A DNA stretch of 39,866 nucleotides from positions 1 through 39,866 of the forward strand of contig CAVCMG010000026.1 of assembly GCA_963603285.1 (NCBI GenBank), given 5' to 3'. This document shows, piece after piece, positions 24,020 to 32,443 of this stretch (the first letter of the stretch is position 1; each line of letters starts with the position of its first letter). The translations under genes were made by a program, and so were the position numbers. Source of the stretch: UBA11957 sp963603285 (GTDB lineage: Bacteria; Bacillota; Clostridia; Lachnospirales; Lachnospiraceae). Under the pieces are notes generated by a model. That model made no database searches and had not been told where the DNA came from. It saw only the letters and a program-made list of their open reading frames with translations.

Positions 24020-24041
24020 GGAGGGCTGTCAAAAGCCCTCC
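24020..24041 (+). other. Intercistronic hairpin
   Basis: GGAGGGCT (24020-24027) pairs perfectly with AGCCCTCC (24034-24041), followed by TGTGCATTT rather than a T run. It lies in the 134-base gap between the binding-protein gene and the permease gene. Hairpins at this position often protect the upstream message, so that more binding protein than membrane component is made. Confidence 0.6.
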
Positions 24042-24131
24042 TGTGCATTTAAGAGGCAATGCTTCCAAAGGTCAGGGCTGCATGGACATTTGGTTAAGGC
24101 CGCTCAAATCTGAAAAAGGAGAGAAACAACG

Positions 24132-24797
24132 ATGAGTATGGAATTTTTACAGGCAATTCTTCCGATGCTGTTTCGTGGCCTGCTGGTGACGATGCAGATT
24201 GCAATCGTAGGTATTTTGCTGGGTTTTATTCTCGGATCAGTCACCGGTTATGCGCTGCAGAGCAGGAATGTCGTGGCAAGGACGATAGCCAATATCTATA
24301 TCTGGATCATTCGTGGTACGCCCTTGGTTGTACAGGCACTGTATGTCTATTTTGCTATACCTGCGCTGGTTACTCTGGTCACGGGAAGTAAGTTTACGAT
24401 CGACAGTGTAGTGGCTGGTATGATCTGCATCACATTAAATGCAGGAGCCTTTATCTCGGCAATCGTCAAGGGTGCGCTGGAAAGTGTAGATGTTGGACAG
24501 AAGGAGGCAGGCTGTGCGCTGGGTCTGACAAAAGGACAGATCATGTGGCATATCGTGATCCCGCCGGCTTTTAAAGCGATGATACCGGGCCTGTTTAATC
24601 AGTTTATCATTTCTGTAAAGGATACCGCGCTGTTGTCCATGATTGCTGTTAACGATATCACGAGACAGACCCAGAACTATGTGGCACGTACGTATAATAC
24701 GCTGCCGGCCTATACAGCCTGTGCGGTATTTTATCTGGTATTTCTGTCAATCCTGATGATCCTGCAGAAGCTGGTAGAAAACAGGATCAAGAAATAG
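24132..24797 (+). CDS. Amino-acid ABC transporter permease (HisM/GlnP family)
   Basis: A 221-residue membrane subunit with about five helices. The EAA loop that contacts the ATPase reads EAGCALGLTKGQIMWHIVIP (about 135-155), as in polar amino-acid permeases. IIRGTPLVVQALYVYF is the other family block. AAGGAGAG lies ahead of the ATG at 24132. The stop at 24795-24797 overlaps the ribosome binding site of the ATPase gene, so the two are coupled. There is one permease gene, so the membrane channel is probably a homodimer. Confidence 0.93.
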   Translation: MSMEFLQAILPMLFRGLLVTMQIAIVGILLGFILGSVTGYALQSRNVVARTIANIYIWIIRGTPLVVQALYVYFAIPALVTLVTGSKFTIDSVVAGMICITLNAGAFISAIVKGALESVDVGQKEAGCALGLTKGQIMWHIVIPPAFKAMIPGLFNQFIISVKDTALLSMIAVNDITRQTQNYVARTYNTLPAYTACAVFYLVFLSILMILQKLVENRIKK

Positions 24798-24809
24798 GAG
24801 GATATGGCT

Positions 24810-25550
24810 ATGAGCAATGCATTTATTGAGATCAATCATCTGGTGAAATCGTTTGGAGATCTGGAAGTCTTAAGAGATATTAATGTCAAGATCAAGGAAG
24901 GCGAAGTGGTTTGTATCATCGGTCCGTCAGGATCAGGAAAGAGTACGTTTCTGCGTTGTATCAATCAGCTGGAGACACCGACTGGCGGCGAGATTTTATA
25001 TCAGGGAGAGAACCTCTGTGAAGAGAAAGCGGATATCCGTCATTTCCGGGAGGAAGTCGGCATGGTGTTCCAGCGGTTCAATCTGTTTCCGTTAAAGACA
25101 GTGCTCGACAATGTGACGATGGCACCGGTGCTTACAAAGCATATGAGCAAAAAGGAAGCCGAAGAAAAAGCGATGGTTCTGTTAAAAAAGGTCGGTCTGG
25201 AGAGCAAGGCCAAAGCAAAGCCGGATATGCTGTCCGGTGGCCAGCAGCAGCGTGTGGCGATTGCCCGTGCGCTTGCCATGGAACCTAAGGCGCTTCTGTT
25301 TGATGAACCGACATCGGCACTGGATCCGGAGCTCGTCGGTGAGGTTTTAAATGTTATGCGTGAGCTGGCAGATGATGGTATGACGATGGTGATCGTGACG
25401 CATGAGATGGCATTTGCCAGAGACGTGGCGGATCGCGTGATCTTTATGGCGGATGGTTATGTCGTGGAGGAGGGCAAGCCGGAGGATGTCTTTGGAAATC
25501 CGAAGGAAGAACGTACCAGAGCCTTTTTGTCAAGATTTCGTGAATCATAA
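24810..25550 (+). CDS. Amino-acid ABC transporter ATPase (GlnQ/HisP family)
   Basis: A 246-residue ATPase that drives the transporter. Visible motifs are Walker A GPSGSGKST, Q-loop VFQRFNLFP, signature LSGGQQQRVAIARAL, Walker B ALLFDEPTSALDP and the H-loop in VIVTHEM. Two in-frame ATG codons exist at 24804 and 24810. AGGAGG ends at 24801, so the second has the normal 8-base spacing and is preferred. The cytidylate kinase-like gene follows after 27 bases. Confidence 0.94.
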   Translation: MSNAFIEINHLVKSFGDLEVLRDINVKIKEGEVVCIIGPSGSGKSTFLRCINQLETPTGGEILYQGENLCEEKADIRHFREEVGMVFQRFNLFPLKTVLDNVTMAPVLTKHMSKKEAEEKAMVLLKKVGLESKAKAKPDMLSGGQQQRVAIARALAMEPKALLFDEPTSALDPELVGEVLNVMRELADDGMTMVIVTHEMAFARDVADRVIFMADGYVVEEGKPEDVFGNPKEERTRAFLSRFRES

Positions 25551-25577
25551 AGGGTATAGGAAGGGAGTCTTGTAGAT

Positions 25578-26180
25578 ATGAAAAAGTTTGTCATTACAAT
25601 TGCAAGAGAGTTTGGAAGTCTGGGACGTCCGATCGCCAAGCGGCTGGCAGAACTTCTGGATGTGGAATTTTATGACAGAGATATTGTAGAGGCAGCAGCA
25701 AAAAAGATGAACCTGCCGATATCCGTGATCAGTAAGCATGAGGAGAAAAAATCCGGCTTTTTCCAGATGATGTTTCCGCTGGGAACAGAATCCATGGAGA
25801 GACAAAAAGCAATCTTTGAATGTCAGTCAAAGATTATTTCAGATCTGGCAGCGAAGGAATCCTGTATTATTGTAGGGCGCTGCTCTGACTATGTGCTGCA
25901 GGGAGAACCCGGCGCTGTGCATGTCTATATTTATGCACCGTATGCTGATCGGCTGGCCAACTGTGTCGGCACCCTGCATATGGAAAAGAGCGAAGCAAAG
26001 AAGATGATAGCGGAGGTTGATAAGGCCCGGGTGACATATCATAAGTATTTTGCCGGATTTGCACCATCAGATCCTGCCCATAAGCATATCATCATCAACA
26101 GCGCACTGCTGGAGGTAGAAGGCACGGCACAGGCACTGGCAGCGATCATCCGCCAGAAGTTTGCAGATGATGCAGAATGA
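25578..26180 (+). CDS. Cytidylate kinase-like family protein
   Basis: A 200-residue P-loop protein of the cytidylate kinase-like family (PF13189). It starts FVITIAREFGSLGRPIAKRLAE, a divergent P-loop that carries Ser where classic kinases have GSGK. YDRDIVEAAAKKMN and CIIVGRCSDYVL are the other family blocks. The true substrate of this family is not established, and these proteins often sit beside transporter genes in gut clostridia. It lies in the same direction between the ABC ATPase and the racemase fusion, with gaps of 27 and 28 bases, so it is part of the operon. The ribosome binding site GGAAGGGAG is rather distant from the ATG at 25578. Its role in amino-acid use is unclear. Confidence 0.85.
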   Translation: MKKFVITIAREFGSLGRPIAKRLAELLDVEFYDRDIVEAAAKKMNLPISVISKHEEKKSGFFQMMFPLGTESMERQKAIFECQSKIISDLAAKESCIIVGRCSDYVLQGEPGAVHVYIYAPYADRLANCVGTLHMEKSEAKKMIAEVDKARVTYHKYFAGFAPSDPAHKHIIINSALLEVEGTAQALAAIIRQKFADDAE

Positions 26181-26208
26181 GAAAAATATAGAAAGGAAGT
26201 GACAGGCA

Positions 26209-27813
26209 GTGAAACGTGTTCCTGAAAAAATGTCGTATGCCTGGCATTTAAAAACGATAGATTCTCATACGATGGGGGAGGCGACCCGTATCGTCTATGA
26301 TGGTTTTCCGGTATTGAAGGGCGAGACCATAATGGAAAAGAAAAGGGATCTGATCGAACATTACGATTATCTGCGAAAGGCGCTGATGCTGGAGCCGAGA
26401 GGCCACAGAGACATGTTTGGTGCGATCCTTACAAAGCCGGTACATCCGGAGGCAGACACCGGCGTCATTTTCCTGGACAGCGACGGCTGCCTGAATATGT
26501 GCGGCCATGGCAGTATCGGCACGGCTTCTATGCTGGTTGAGACAAAAATGGTGACAGTGACCGAACCGTATACAGAGGTTGTTCTGGATGCACCTAGCGG
26601 CATCATCCGGACAAGGGTGCACGTAGTAGATGGCAAGGCTGTGGAGGTCAGCATCCTGAACGTTCCTTCTTTTCTGTACAAAAAGGATTTGTCGATCGAG
26701 ACAAAAAAATGGGGAACTGTGTCCTATGATATTTCCTTTGGCGGTTCCTTTTTTGCACTTGTGAATGCAAAGAAAATCGGCCTGGAGCTGGAAATGAAAA
26801 ATATTGAGGAAATCACAGCTCTGGGTATGGAGCTGCGTGACAGGATCAATGCCACCGTGGAGATCCATCACCCGTATCTGGATATCACAACTGTGGATCT
26901 GGTGGAGTTTTATGCTCCGGCAACAGACGGCAGGGCCGATATGAAAAACTGTGTAATCTTTGGTGACGCCCAGGCGGATCGGTCACCCTGTGGTACAGGT
27001 ACAAGTGCGAAGCTGGCAGCGCTGGTAGCCAGAAAGGAGCTCGCTGTCGGGCAGCAGTTTGTATATGAAAGTATCACAGGTTCGCTCTTTAAGGGTGTTG
27101 CAGTGCAGGAGATCGAGGTGGGAGAATACCATGGTATTATTCCGCAGATCACAGGCAGCGCCTACATCACCGGTCTGAATGAATGGATCATTGATGAGGA
27201 TGATCCGTTAAAATATGGTTTCCTTCTGGGACAGATGGCAGCAGAAAAGCCGGTCAGTGTACGGACCAGGATCGTACGTGCGGCATGGAAACTGTTCAGA
27301 GAGAAGGGCTATGAGAGGACAACCGTGGAAGAAATCACAAAGACAGCCGGTGTGTCAGAAGAAGAGTTTAACAGCTGCTTTAGGCACAAGGAGGATCTGG
27401 AGCATACGCTGGGTGATCTGTTTGATCAGAAATATGAGCAGCTGATGCTTTCTATGAATCCAGGATTTACCGGCTATGAGAAGCTGGTATTTCTGAATAA
27501 GGAGCTGTTTGGGCTGATTGAAACAGACGTTCCGTTTGAACTGATCAGCCATATCTATACCAGCCGCCCGGCAGAGCAGCAGGAGCTGATGGATTCTGAC
27601 CGTTTCTATTATAAGCTGATCCGGAAAATCATAGAGGACAGCCAGAAGTCGGGAGAATTTTCCACGGAAGAAAGTGCCGAGACACTGGCGGAAAACTATG
27701 CTTCGCTGGAAAGAGGTATTATCTATGACTGGTGTGTGAAAAATGGAAAGACGAGTTTGACGGCTAAGGGACGGTCGATCATTCCCGGATATCTGAGGTG
27801 CATAGTGCGATGA
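26209..27813 (+). CDS. Proline racemase fused to a C-terminal TetR-family regulator
   Basis: A 534-residue two-part protein. Residues 1-340 are a complete proline racemase-family domain that interconverts L- and D-proline. C98 in MCGHGSIG and C261 in DRSPCGTGTSAK are both present, as racemases need; 3-hydroxyproline dehydratases replace one of them. The domain ends at the usual DPLKYGFLLG. Residues about 348-400 then form a TetR helix-turn-helix (IVRAAWKLFREKGYERTTVEE, then AGVSEEEFNSCFRHKEDL). Residues 400-534 are a helical region like a TetR ligand-binding domain. The frame is unbroken. Translation starts at GTG 26209 after AAAGGAAG; ATG 26230 is an alternative. It shares four bases with the EamA gene. 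The prd operon follows. A stand-alone PrdF racemase is about 335 residues, so the C-terminal 190 are extra. A self-regulated enzyme or a racemase used as sensor are both possible. Confidence 0.93.
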   Translation: MKRVPEKMSYAWHLKTIDSHTMGEATRIVYDGFPVLKGETIMEKKRDLIEHYDYLRKALMLEPRGHRDMFGAILTKPVHPEADTGVIFLDSDGCLNMCGHGSIGTASMLVETKMVTVTEPYTEVVLDAPSGIIRTRVHVVDGKAVEVSILNVPSFLYKKDLSIETKKWGTVSYDISFGGSFFALVNAKKIGLELEMKNIEEITALGMELRDRINATVEIHHPYLDITTVDLVEFYAPATDGRADMKNCVIFGDAQADRSPCGTGTSAKLAALVARKELAVGQQFVYESITGSLFKGVAVQEIEVGEYHGIIPQITGSAYITGLNEWIIDEDDPLKYGFLLGQMAAEKPVSVRTRIVRAAWKLFREKGYERTTVEEITKTAGVSEEEFNSCFRHKEDLEHTLGDLFDQKYEQLMLSMNPGFTGYEKLVFLNKELFGLIETDVPFELISHIYTSRPAEQQELMDSDRFYYKLIRKIIEDSQKSGEFSTEESAETLAENYASLERGIIYDWCVKNGKTSLTAKGRSIIPGYLRCIVR

Positions 27814-28721
27814 AAAGGACAGCATTTTTTCTGATTTTATGTTCTGGTATGTTATGGGGCTGTATGGGGATATTTGTCCGGGTTCTGCAGACGATCGGGC
27901 TGTCTGCGATGCCCGTCGTTTTCTTAAGGGCAGCCGTGACGGCTGTCTGCATGGTGATCATTTTACTGGTGTATGACAGACAGCTGCTCAGAATCAATAT
28001 TAAGGATTTCTGGTGCTTTCTGGGCACAGGCATCGGCAGCATCGTGTTCTTTAATTTCTGTTACTTCCGAACTGTCACACTGACATCTATGTCAGTGGCG
28101 GCAGTTCTTCTGTATACAGCACCGGCGATCGTGACCGTACTGTCGTGCCTTTTGTTCCATGAAAAATTTACTGTGAAAAAGCTTTTATCTCTGGTGCTTA
28201 CCTTTGCAGGCTGTGTTCTGGTAACGGGTGTGCTGTCAGAAGGTGCCGCTGTCAGTACAAAGGGACTGCTTCTCGGACTGGGAGCCGGTCTTGGCTATGC
28301 ACTGTATTCTATCTTTGGACGCTTTGCACTGAATAAAGGCTACCATTCCCTGACAGTTACCTGCTATACCTTTATCATCGCTGCAGCAGCGACCGGATGC
28401 ATGACGGATGCAAGGGCTGTACTTAAGACAGCATTTCAAAGTCCGGGCTATGGCGTGATCGCGCTGATGCTGGGGCTGTGCTGTACAGTACTTCCCTATA
28501 TGATGTATACGATGGGACTGCGTTACGTGGAAAATTCTCTTGCATCGGTTATTGCATCTGTGGAGCCTGTGACAGCCACTGTACTGGGCATGGTACTGTA
28601 TCAGGAAAAGCTGACAGCGGGAGGAGCTTTTGGCATACTGCTCGTGATCGGCGGTATGGCAGTCGGAAGCCTTCATAAAGAAGATGAAACACTGGTCGAA
28701 GTACAGGAACTGGATCAGTAG
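27810..28721 (+). CDS. EamA/DMT family transporter
   Basis: A 303-residue membrane protein with ten predicted helices in two EamA repeats (about 5-140 and 150-290). Family blocks are GMLWGCMGIFVRVLQTIG at the start, SVAAVLLYTAPAIVTVLS at the end of the first repeat and SLASVIASVEPVTATVLGMV in the second. EamA proteins usually export amino acids or metabolites. The ATG at 27810 overlaps the racemase-TetR stop (ATGA), with GAGGTG upstream; a GTG at 27798 is an alternative start. Coupling to the fusion gene and its place next to prd suggest it moves proline, a product such as 5-aminovalerate, or a related amine. That role is inferred from position. Confidence 0.9.
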   Translation: MKRTAFFLILCSGMLWGCMGIFVRVLQTIGLSAMPVVFLRAAVTAVCMVIILLVYDRQLLRINIKDFWCFLGTGIGSIVFFNFCYFRTVTLTSMSVAAVLLYTAPAIVTVLSCLLFHEKFTVKKLLSLVLTFAGCVLVTGVLSEGAAVSTKGLLLGLGAGLGYALYSIFGRFALNKGYHSLTVTCYTFIIAAAATGCMTDARAVLKTAFQSPGYGVIALMLGLCCTVLPYMMYTMGLRYVENSLASVIASVEPVTATVLGMVLYQEKLTAGGAFGILLVIGGMAVGSLHKEDETLVEVQELDQ

Positions 28722-28755
28722 GTAAAAACCGCCTGTTCTGAAAAACGTCATGAGG

Positions 28756-28795
28756 ATTTGTAATGTACCGGATAAAAATATGTCGTTTTACAAAT
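28756..28795. promoter_or_regulatory. Inverted repeat over the prd promoter (candidate operator)
   Basis: ATTTGTAA (28756-28763) and TTACAAAT (28788-28795) are exact inverted copies, 24 bases apart and 32 bases centre to centre, about three helical turns. The right copy overlaps the -35 box. This layout fits a regulator that binds both half-sites and blocks RNA polymerase. The racemase-TetR protein encoded just upstream is an obvious candidate, but the spacing is wider than most TetR operators. Confidence 0.55.
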
Positions 28796-28815
28796 GGGCA
28801 AAGGGAGATTATACT
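28787..28815 (+). promoter_or_regulatory. Sigma-A promoter of the prd operon
   Basis: TTTACA (28787-28792) and TATACT (28810-28815) are 17 bases apart. Transcription should begin near 28822, 36 bases before the prdC ATG. In several clostridia prd genes are activated by the sigma-54-dependent PrdR; here the promoter is sigma-A-like and no prdR is in the window. Confidence 0.8.
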
Positions 28816-28857
28816 GACACCATCAAACAACCGAATACAAAAAGGAAGTGTGAAGCT

Positions 28858-30189
28858 ATGAAACAGGTATTTAAATTTCCTTTGAAGCAGCATATCGGAA
28901 GAGAAGCTGTCCCATGTGTCGTCGAAGGTGACGAGGTCCGCAGGGGACAGCTTCTCGCATTACAGGGAGAAGGGCTTGGCAGCAATATTTTCTCCAGTGT
29001 AAGCGGATGTGTAACATATGCCGGTACGGATCGCATAGAGATCGAACCGGCAGAAAAACAGACAAAGGATTATATCCCGTTGACGAAAACAACGCCGCTG
29101 GAGCTGATCCGGGAGGCCGGTATCGTCGGACTTGGCGGCGCCGGATTCCCCACATATGCAAAGCTTGCAAAGCCGTTTGAGAGCGGCGGAACAGTCATCA
29201 TCAATGCGGCAGAGTGCGAACCGGTCCTGTGCCATAATATTGAAAGAATCGAGAAAAAACCTCATCAGCTGTTGAGGGGGCTGGAAATCGCCATGGAGGC
29301 AGCCCATGCTGAACAAGGCGTGATCGCCATAAAGGCGTATCATACAGAAGCGGTACAGAAGCTCGAAGAGGCAAATAAAAACCCGGTGATCCGGATCCAT
29401 AAGCTGCCGGATATGTATCCGATGGGAGAGGAAAGAGCGATCATCCGGGAGGTATTTGGAAAGCTCCTTCCGGTAACAGCCCTTCCGCTGGAGGCAGATG
29501 CGATCGTGATCAATGCCGAGACAGCCTGCCGGATACAGGAGGCTGTGGATGAGAAAAAACCTCTTATAGACAAGGACATGACGGTGGCCGGTAAGATATA
29601 TGGAAATCCGGAGGGAAAGCTGATCCAGACATTTCTGGACGTACCCTTGGGTATATCCGCAGAGGCCATGTTTGAAAAGGCCGGAGGAGATATAAATCAT
29701 GGGCTGGCCGAGGGGTATGGCGAGCTGATTATGGGAGGTCCCTTTACCGGAAAGAGAACGTCATTGGACGCTCCGGTGATCAAGACGACCGGTGGACTGA
29801 TCGCAGCCGAATGCTTCCCGAAGGGACCGGATAAGATAGGCCTTCTGGTCTGTGCCTGTGGTGCGGATGCTGAAAGAATGAAGCAGCTGGCCAATAGCCT
29901 TGGCTCAGAGGTCGTTGGTATTGAGTATTGTAAACAGGCCATCGAGGTCAGAGGCACCAGGAAGTGTGAAAATCCAGGACATTGTCCCGGACAGGTACAA
30001 AAGGTTATGGCATTAAAGAAAGCCGGTGCTAAAGCTGTGCTGATCAGCAACTGCACCGACTGCTCCAATACAGTCATGAGCTGTGCGCCAAGGCTTGGTC
30101 TTCCCGTATACCATTGTACAGACGGACCCTTACGGGCCGTGAACCATAAACTGATCCGCAGGATCAAAACAGACAAGGAGGAGATGTAA
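28858..30189 (+). CDS. prdC: Proline reductase-associated electron transfer protein PrdC
   Basis: A 443-residue RnfC-like protein thought to pass electrons to D-proline reductase. It has the RnfC N-terminal barrel-like part (FKFPLKQHIG, then SNIFSSVSGCVTYAG), the flavin/NADH-type fold (VGLGGAGFPTYAKLAKP) and an SLBB-like region. Its C-terminal cysteines (CENPGHCPG, then NCTDCSNTVMSC) probably form a redox site. Homologues in other clostridia can be selenoproteins; here there is no in-frame UGA, so all redox positions are Cys. The start is the ATG at 28858, behind AAAGGAAGTG; the longer frame from 28750 begins upstream of the promoter and is rejected. prdA starts two bases after the stop. Confidence 0.9.
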   Translation: MKQVFKFPLKQHIGREAVPCVVEGDEVRRGQLLALQGEGLGSNIFSSVSGCVTYAGTDRIEIEPAEKQTKDYIPLTKTTPLELIREAGIVGLGGAGFPTYAKLAKPFESGGTVIINAAECEPVLCHNIERIEKKPHQLLRGLEIAMEAAHAEQGVIAIKAYHTEAVQKLEEANKNPVIRIHKLPDMYPMGEERAIIREVFGKLLPVTALPLEADAIVINAETACRIQEAVDEKKPLIDKDMTVAGKIYGNPEGKLIQTFLDVPLGISAEAMFEKAGGDINHGLAEGYGELIMGGPFTGKRTSLDAPVIKTTGGLIAAECFPKGPDKIGLLVCACGADAERMKQLANSLGSEVVGIEYCKQAIEVRGTRKCENPGHCPGQVQKVMALKKAGAKAVLISNCTDCSNTVMSCAPRLGLPVYHCTDGPLRAVNHKLIRRIKTDKEEM

Positions 30190-30190
30190 A

Positions 30191-31984
30191 ATGTCGATTA
30201 CCAGAGAAACTCTTGAACAGCATTTAAAGGATCCAGCAATTTTCTGCTGCAGACGGCAGAAGGGACTGGTGATCAGCGCCGCTGATCTGGAAGATCCCAC
30301 ATTGTTTGATGATATGGTTGAGGCCGGACTTCTGACGTTGAGTCCGGACGGCCTGAAGATCGAACAGGTGCTTGGAAGCACGCTTCTGACAGATGTGGAG
30401 GCGCTGACACCGATCACAAAGGATGTTCTGGATAAGGTAAATATGGTAGAAGAAGCCAAAGAAGAGCTTCTCACACCGGAAGAAAGCAAAGAGGAGGCAG
30501 TGCCTCTTGTAACAACATCAATAGGAGGAGATGGCATGATTCATATCGAGATTGGAAAAGCCGAAAAGATCGAAGGACTGAAGCTGGATGTACCGGTAAG
30601 CGTAGGTGCAAAAGAAGCATTTGCACCTGTTATCAGGACAGAGGATGAGAAAAAAACTCTGACAGGTGAAAAAAAGGTGATCCGTACACTGGTTAAAAAA
30701 CACCTGAAGATTACAAATGTGGAGCTTGGCGATACTACTTCCATCAAGGATGGTGTGATTACGATCGACAAGAATATCGTAGATAAAGCTGTACTGGAGG
30801 ATCCGCTGTGCAAGAGCCTTGCATTGGATGTCATCTATCCGGATCAGAGACATCAGTACACAGAGACGATCATGGATGTATGCCCGATCGCCACAAAGGT
30901 AGAGGGCGAGCTTGGCGAAGGCGTGACGAAAGTAGCCGATGGCGTTGTCTTTATGTTGACCGGTGTGGATGAGGACGGTGTACAGGTACATGAGTTTGGC
31001 TCTTCTGAGGGCTATCTGGATGAAAAAATGTATTTTGGTCATCCGGGCTGTGCCGATGAAAACGATATCATCATCCGCTGCCATGCCGTGATCCAGAGAC
31101 TGACCGGTATGACAAGACCGGGCCCGTTCGCCGCACATAAATGCCAGGATTACATCATTCAGGCAATCCGCAATGAGCTGAAAAAATATGACGGAGAGAT
31201 TGTACGGGAAGAGATCTGCGAGGACGTCAGACGTACCGGAAATCCCAGGGTAGTCCTTGTCAAAGAGATTATGGGACAGGGCGCTATGCATGACAATGTA
31301 ATCTGCCCGACAGAGCCCTGTGGTATCCTTGGCGGCCAGAAGAACGTAGACTGTGGTAATGTACCGATCATGCTGACACCGAACCAGGTACGCGACGGTT
31401 CGATCCATGCACTGACCTGTATCGGACCTGCTACAAAGGAGATGACCCGCCACTATATCCGTGAGCCGCTGGTAGAGGGACTGGCAGCAGATACAGAGCT
31501 TGATCTGATCGGCGTTGTCTTTGTAGGCTCTCCGCAGGTAAATGATGAGAAGCTCTGGGTATCTGAAAGACTTGGTTCCCTTCTGGAATCCCTGGATATC
31601 GACGGCTGCATTATTACAACCGAGGGCTTCGGCAATAATCACATCGACTTTATCCAGCATATCGGCCAGGCCGGTAAGCGTGGCATCCCGGTAGTCGGCG
31701 TTTCCTTCTGTGCTTATCAGGGCCAGCTGGTTGTCGGCAACGAATATGCAACAGCCATGGTCGAGGAAAATATGGACAAAGGTGGTTTCGAGAACAATGT
31801 GGCAGGATGCTCCTGTGTGACAAAAGAAGTAGCAGCCCGTGCGATTCAGATGCTGAAAAACAAGATGGCCGGTGTAGAGATCTTACCTGCACCGAAAAAA
31901 TGGAATAATGACGTTATCAATGCAAACAATAAGCTTCTGGGACTTCCGGAAACTGTATTGCTGGATAACGGAACCTTACACTGA
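30191..31984 (+). CDS. prdA: D-proline reductase proprotein PrdA
   Basis: A 597-residue precursor of the pyruvoyl subunits of D-proline reductase, which opens the D-proline ring to 5-aminovalerate in Stickland fermentation. The family is self-cleaved before a cysteine, which becomes the pyruvoyl group. The likely site here is T409-C410 in HALTCIGPATKE. That would give fragments of about 44 and 20 kDa, close to the known subunit pattern. Other conserved blocks are GHPGCADENDIIIRCHA, NVICPTEPCGILGG and ITTEGFGNNHIDF. AAGGAGGAG lies before the ATG at 30191. The stop overlaps the next ATG by one base (TGATG). Confidence 0.93.
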   Translation: MSITRETLEQHLKDPAIFCCRRQKGLVISAADLEDPTLFDDMVEAGLLTLSPDGLKIEQVLGSTLLTDVEALTPITKDVLDKVNMVEEAKEELLTPEESKEEAVPLVTTSIGGDGMIHIEIGKAEKIEGLKLDVPVSVGAKEAFAPVIRTEDEKKTLTGEKKVIRTLVKKHLKITNVELGDTTSIKDGVITIDKNIVDKAVLEDPLCKSLALDVIYPDQRHQYTETIMDVCPIATKVEGELGEGVTKVADGVVFMLTGVDEDGVQVHEFGSSEGYLDEKMYFGHPGCADENDIIIRCHAVIQRLTGMTRPGPFAAHKCQDYIIQAIRNELKKYDGEIVREEICEDVRRTGNPRVVLVKEIMGQGAMHDNVICPTEPCGILGGQKNVDCGNVPIMLTPNQVRDGSIHALTCIGPATKEMTRHYIREPLVEGLAADTELDLIGVVFVGSPQVNDEKLWVSERLGSLLESLDIDGCIITTEGFGNNHIDFIQHIGQAGKRGIPVVGVSFCAYQGQLVVGNEYATAMVEENMDKGGFENNVAGCSCVTKEVAARAIQMLKNKMAGVEILPAPKKWNNDVINANNKLLGLPETVLLDNGTLH

Positions 31985-32430
31985 TGAAGCTGGATTATAT
32001 GATCAATCCCATCCGTATGGGAGGACTTGTCAAAGAAGTCGATCACGATCAGGTAAAAGTCCATCTGCACGGGAGACTTGGCGTGATCACCGTACCGAGA
32101 CGGCTCATCATCGGCCCCGAGAAGCTGGAGCCGGGTCATGAGACAGAGTTTTATTTCAGCTATATACAGGTGATGGAAGCTCTTTATGATTATGACAGCT
32201 CAGATATGGTAACGACCCATGAGATCGAGCCGTGTCTGCTGGGAGGAAAAATCACGGAAGTTAATGATACAGCAGCGAAGGTAACCATCATGGATGGCCT
32301 CGGTACGATCGCCGTACCGAGACGCTGGCTGTTTACACCGGTGGCACTGGAAAAAGGACAGGATACAGAGTTCTATTTCAGCTGCATGCAGGTGACAGGA
32401 AAGCGGGAGATCCCCGTAGAATCGATTTAG
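31984..32430 (+). CDS. Proline reductase operon protein with a duplicated domain
   Basis: A 148-residue cytoplasmic protein made of two similar copies of about 52 residues. The first contains GGLVKEVDHDQVKVHLHGRL, then GVITVPRRLIIGPEKLEPG and EFYFSYIQV. The second contains GGKITEVNDTAAKV, then GTIAVPRRWLFTPVALEKG and EFYFSCMQV. The beta-rich repeat with VPRR and EFYFS is not a known catalytic fold to me. A comparable small gene sits between prdA and prdB in clostridial proline reductase loci, and I believe it belongs to the repeat family named after C. botulinum CBO2463/CBO2479. It overlaps prdA by one base and lies 13 bases before prdB, so it is probably made in step with the reductase. It could be an assembly or processing factor. 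Confidence 0.78.
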   Translation: MKLDYMINPIRMGGLVKEVDHDQVKVHLHGRLGVITVPRRLIIGPEKLEPGHETEFYFSYIQVMEALYDYDSSDMVTTHEIEPCLLGGKITEVNDTAAKVTIMDGLGTIAVPRRWLFTPVALEKGQDTEFYFSCMQVTGKREIPVESI

Positions 32431-32443
32431 AGGAGGATTTGTT

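Noticed and set aside
30518..31660. A 380-residue open frame on the minus strand inside prdA
   Set aside because: It is antisense to a conserved enzyme, with the composition of a frame shadow and no family match that I recognise.
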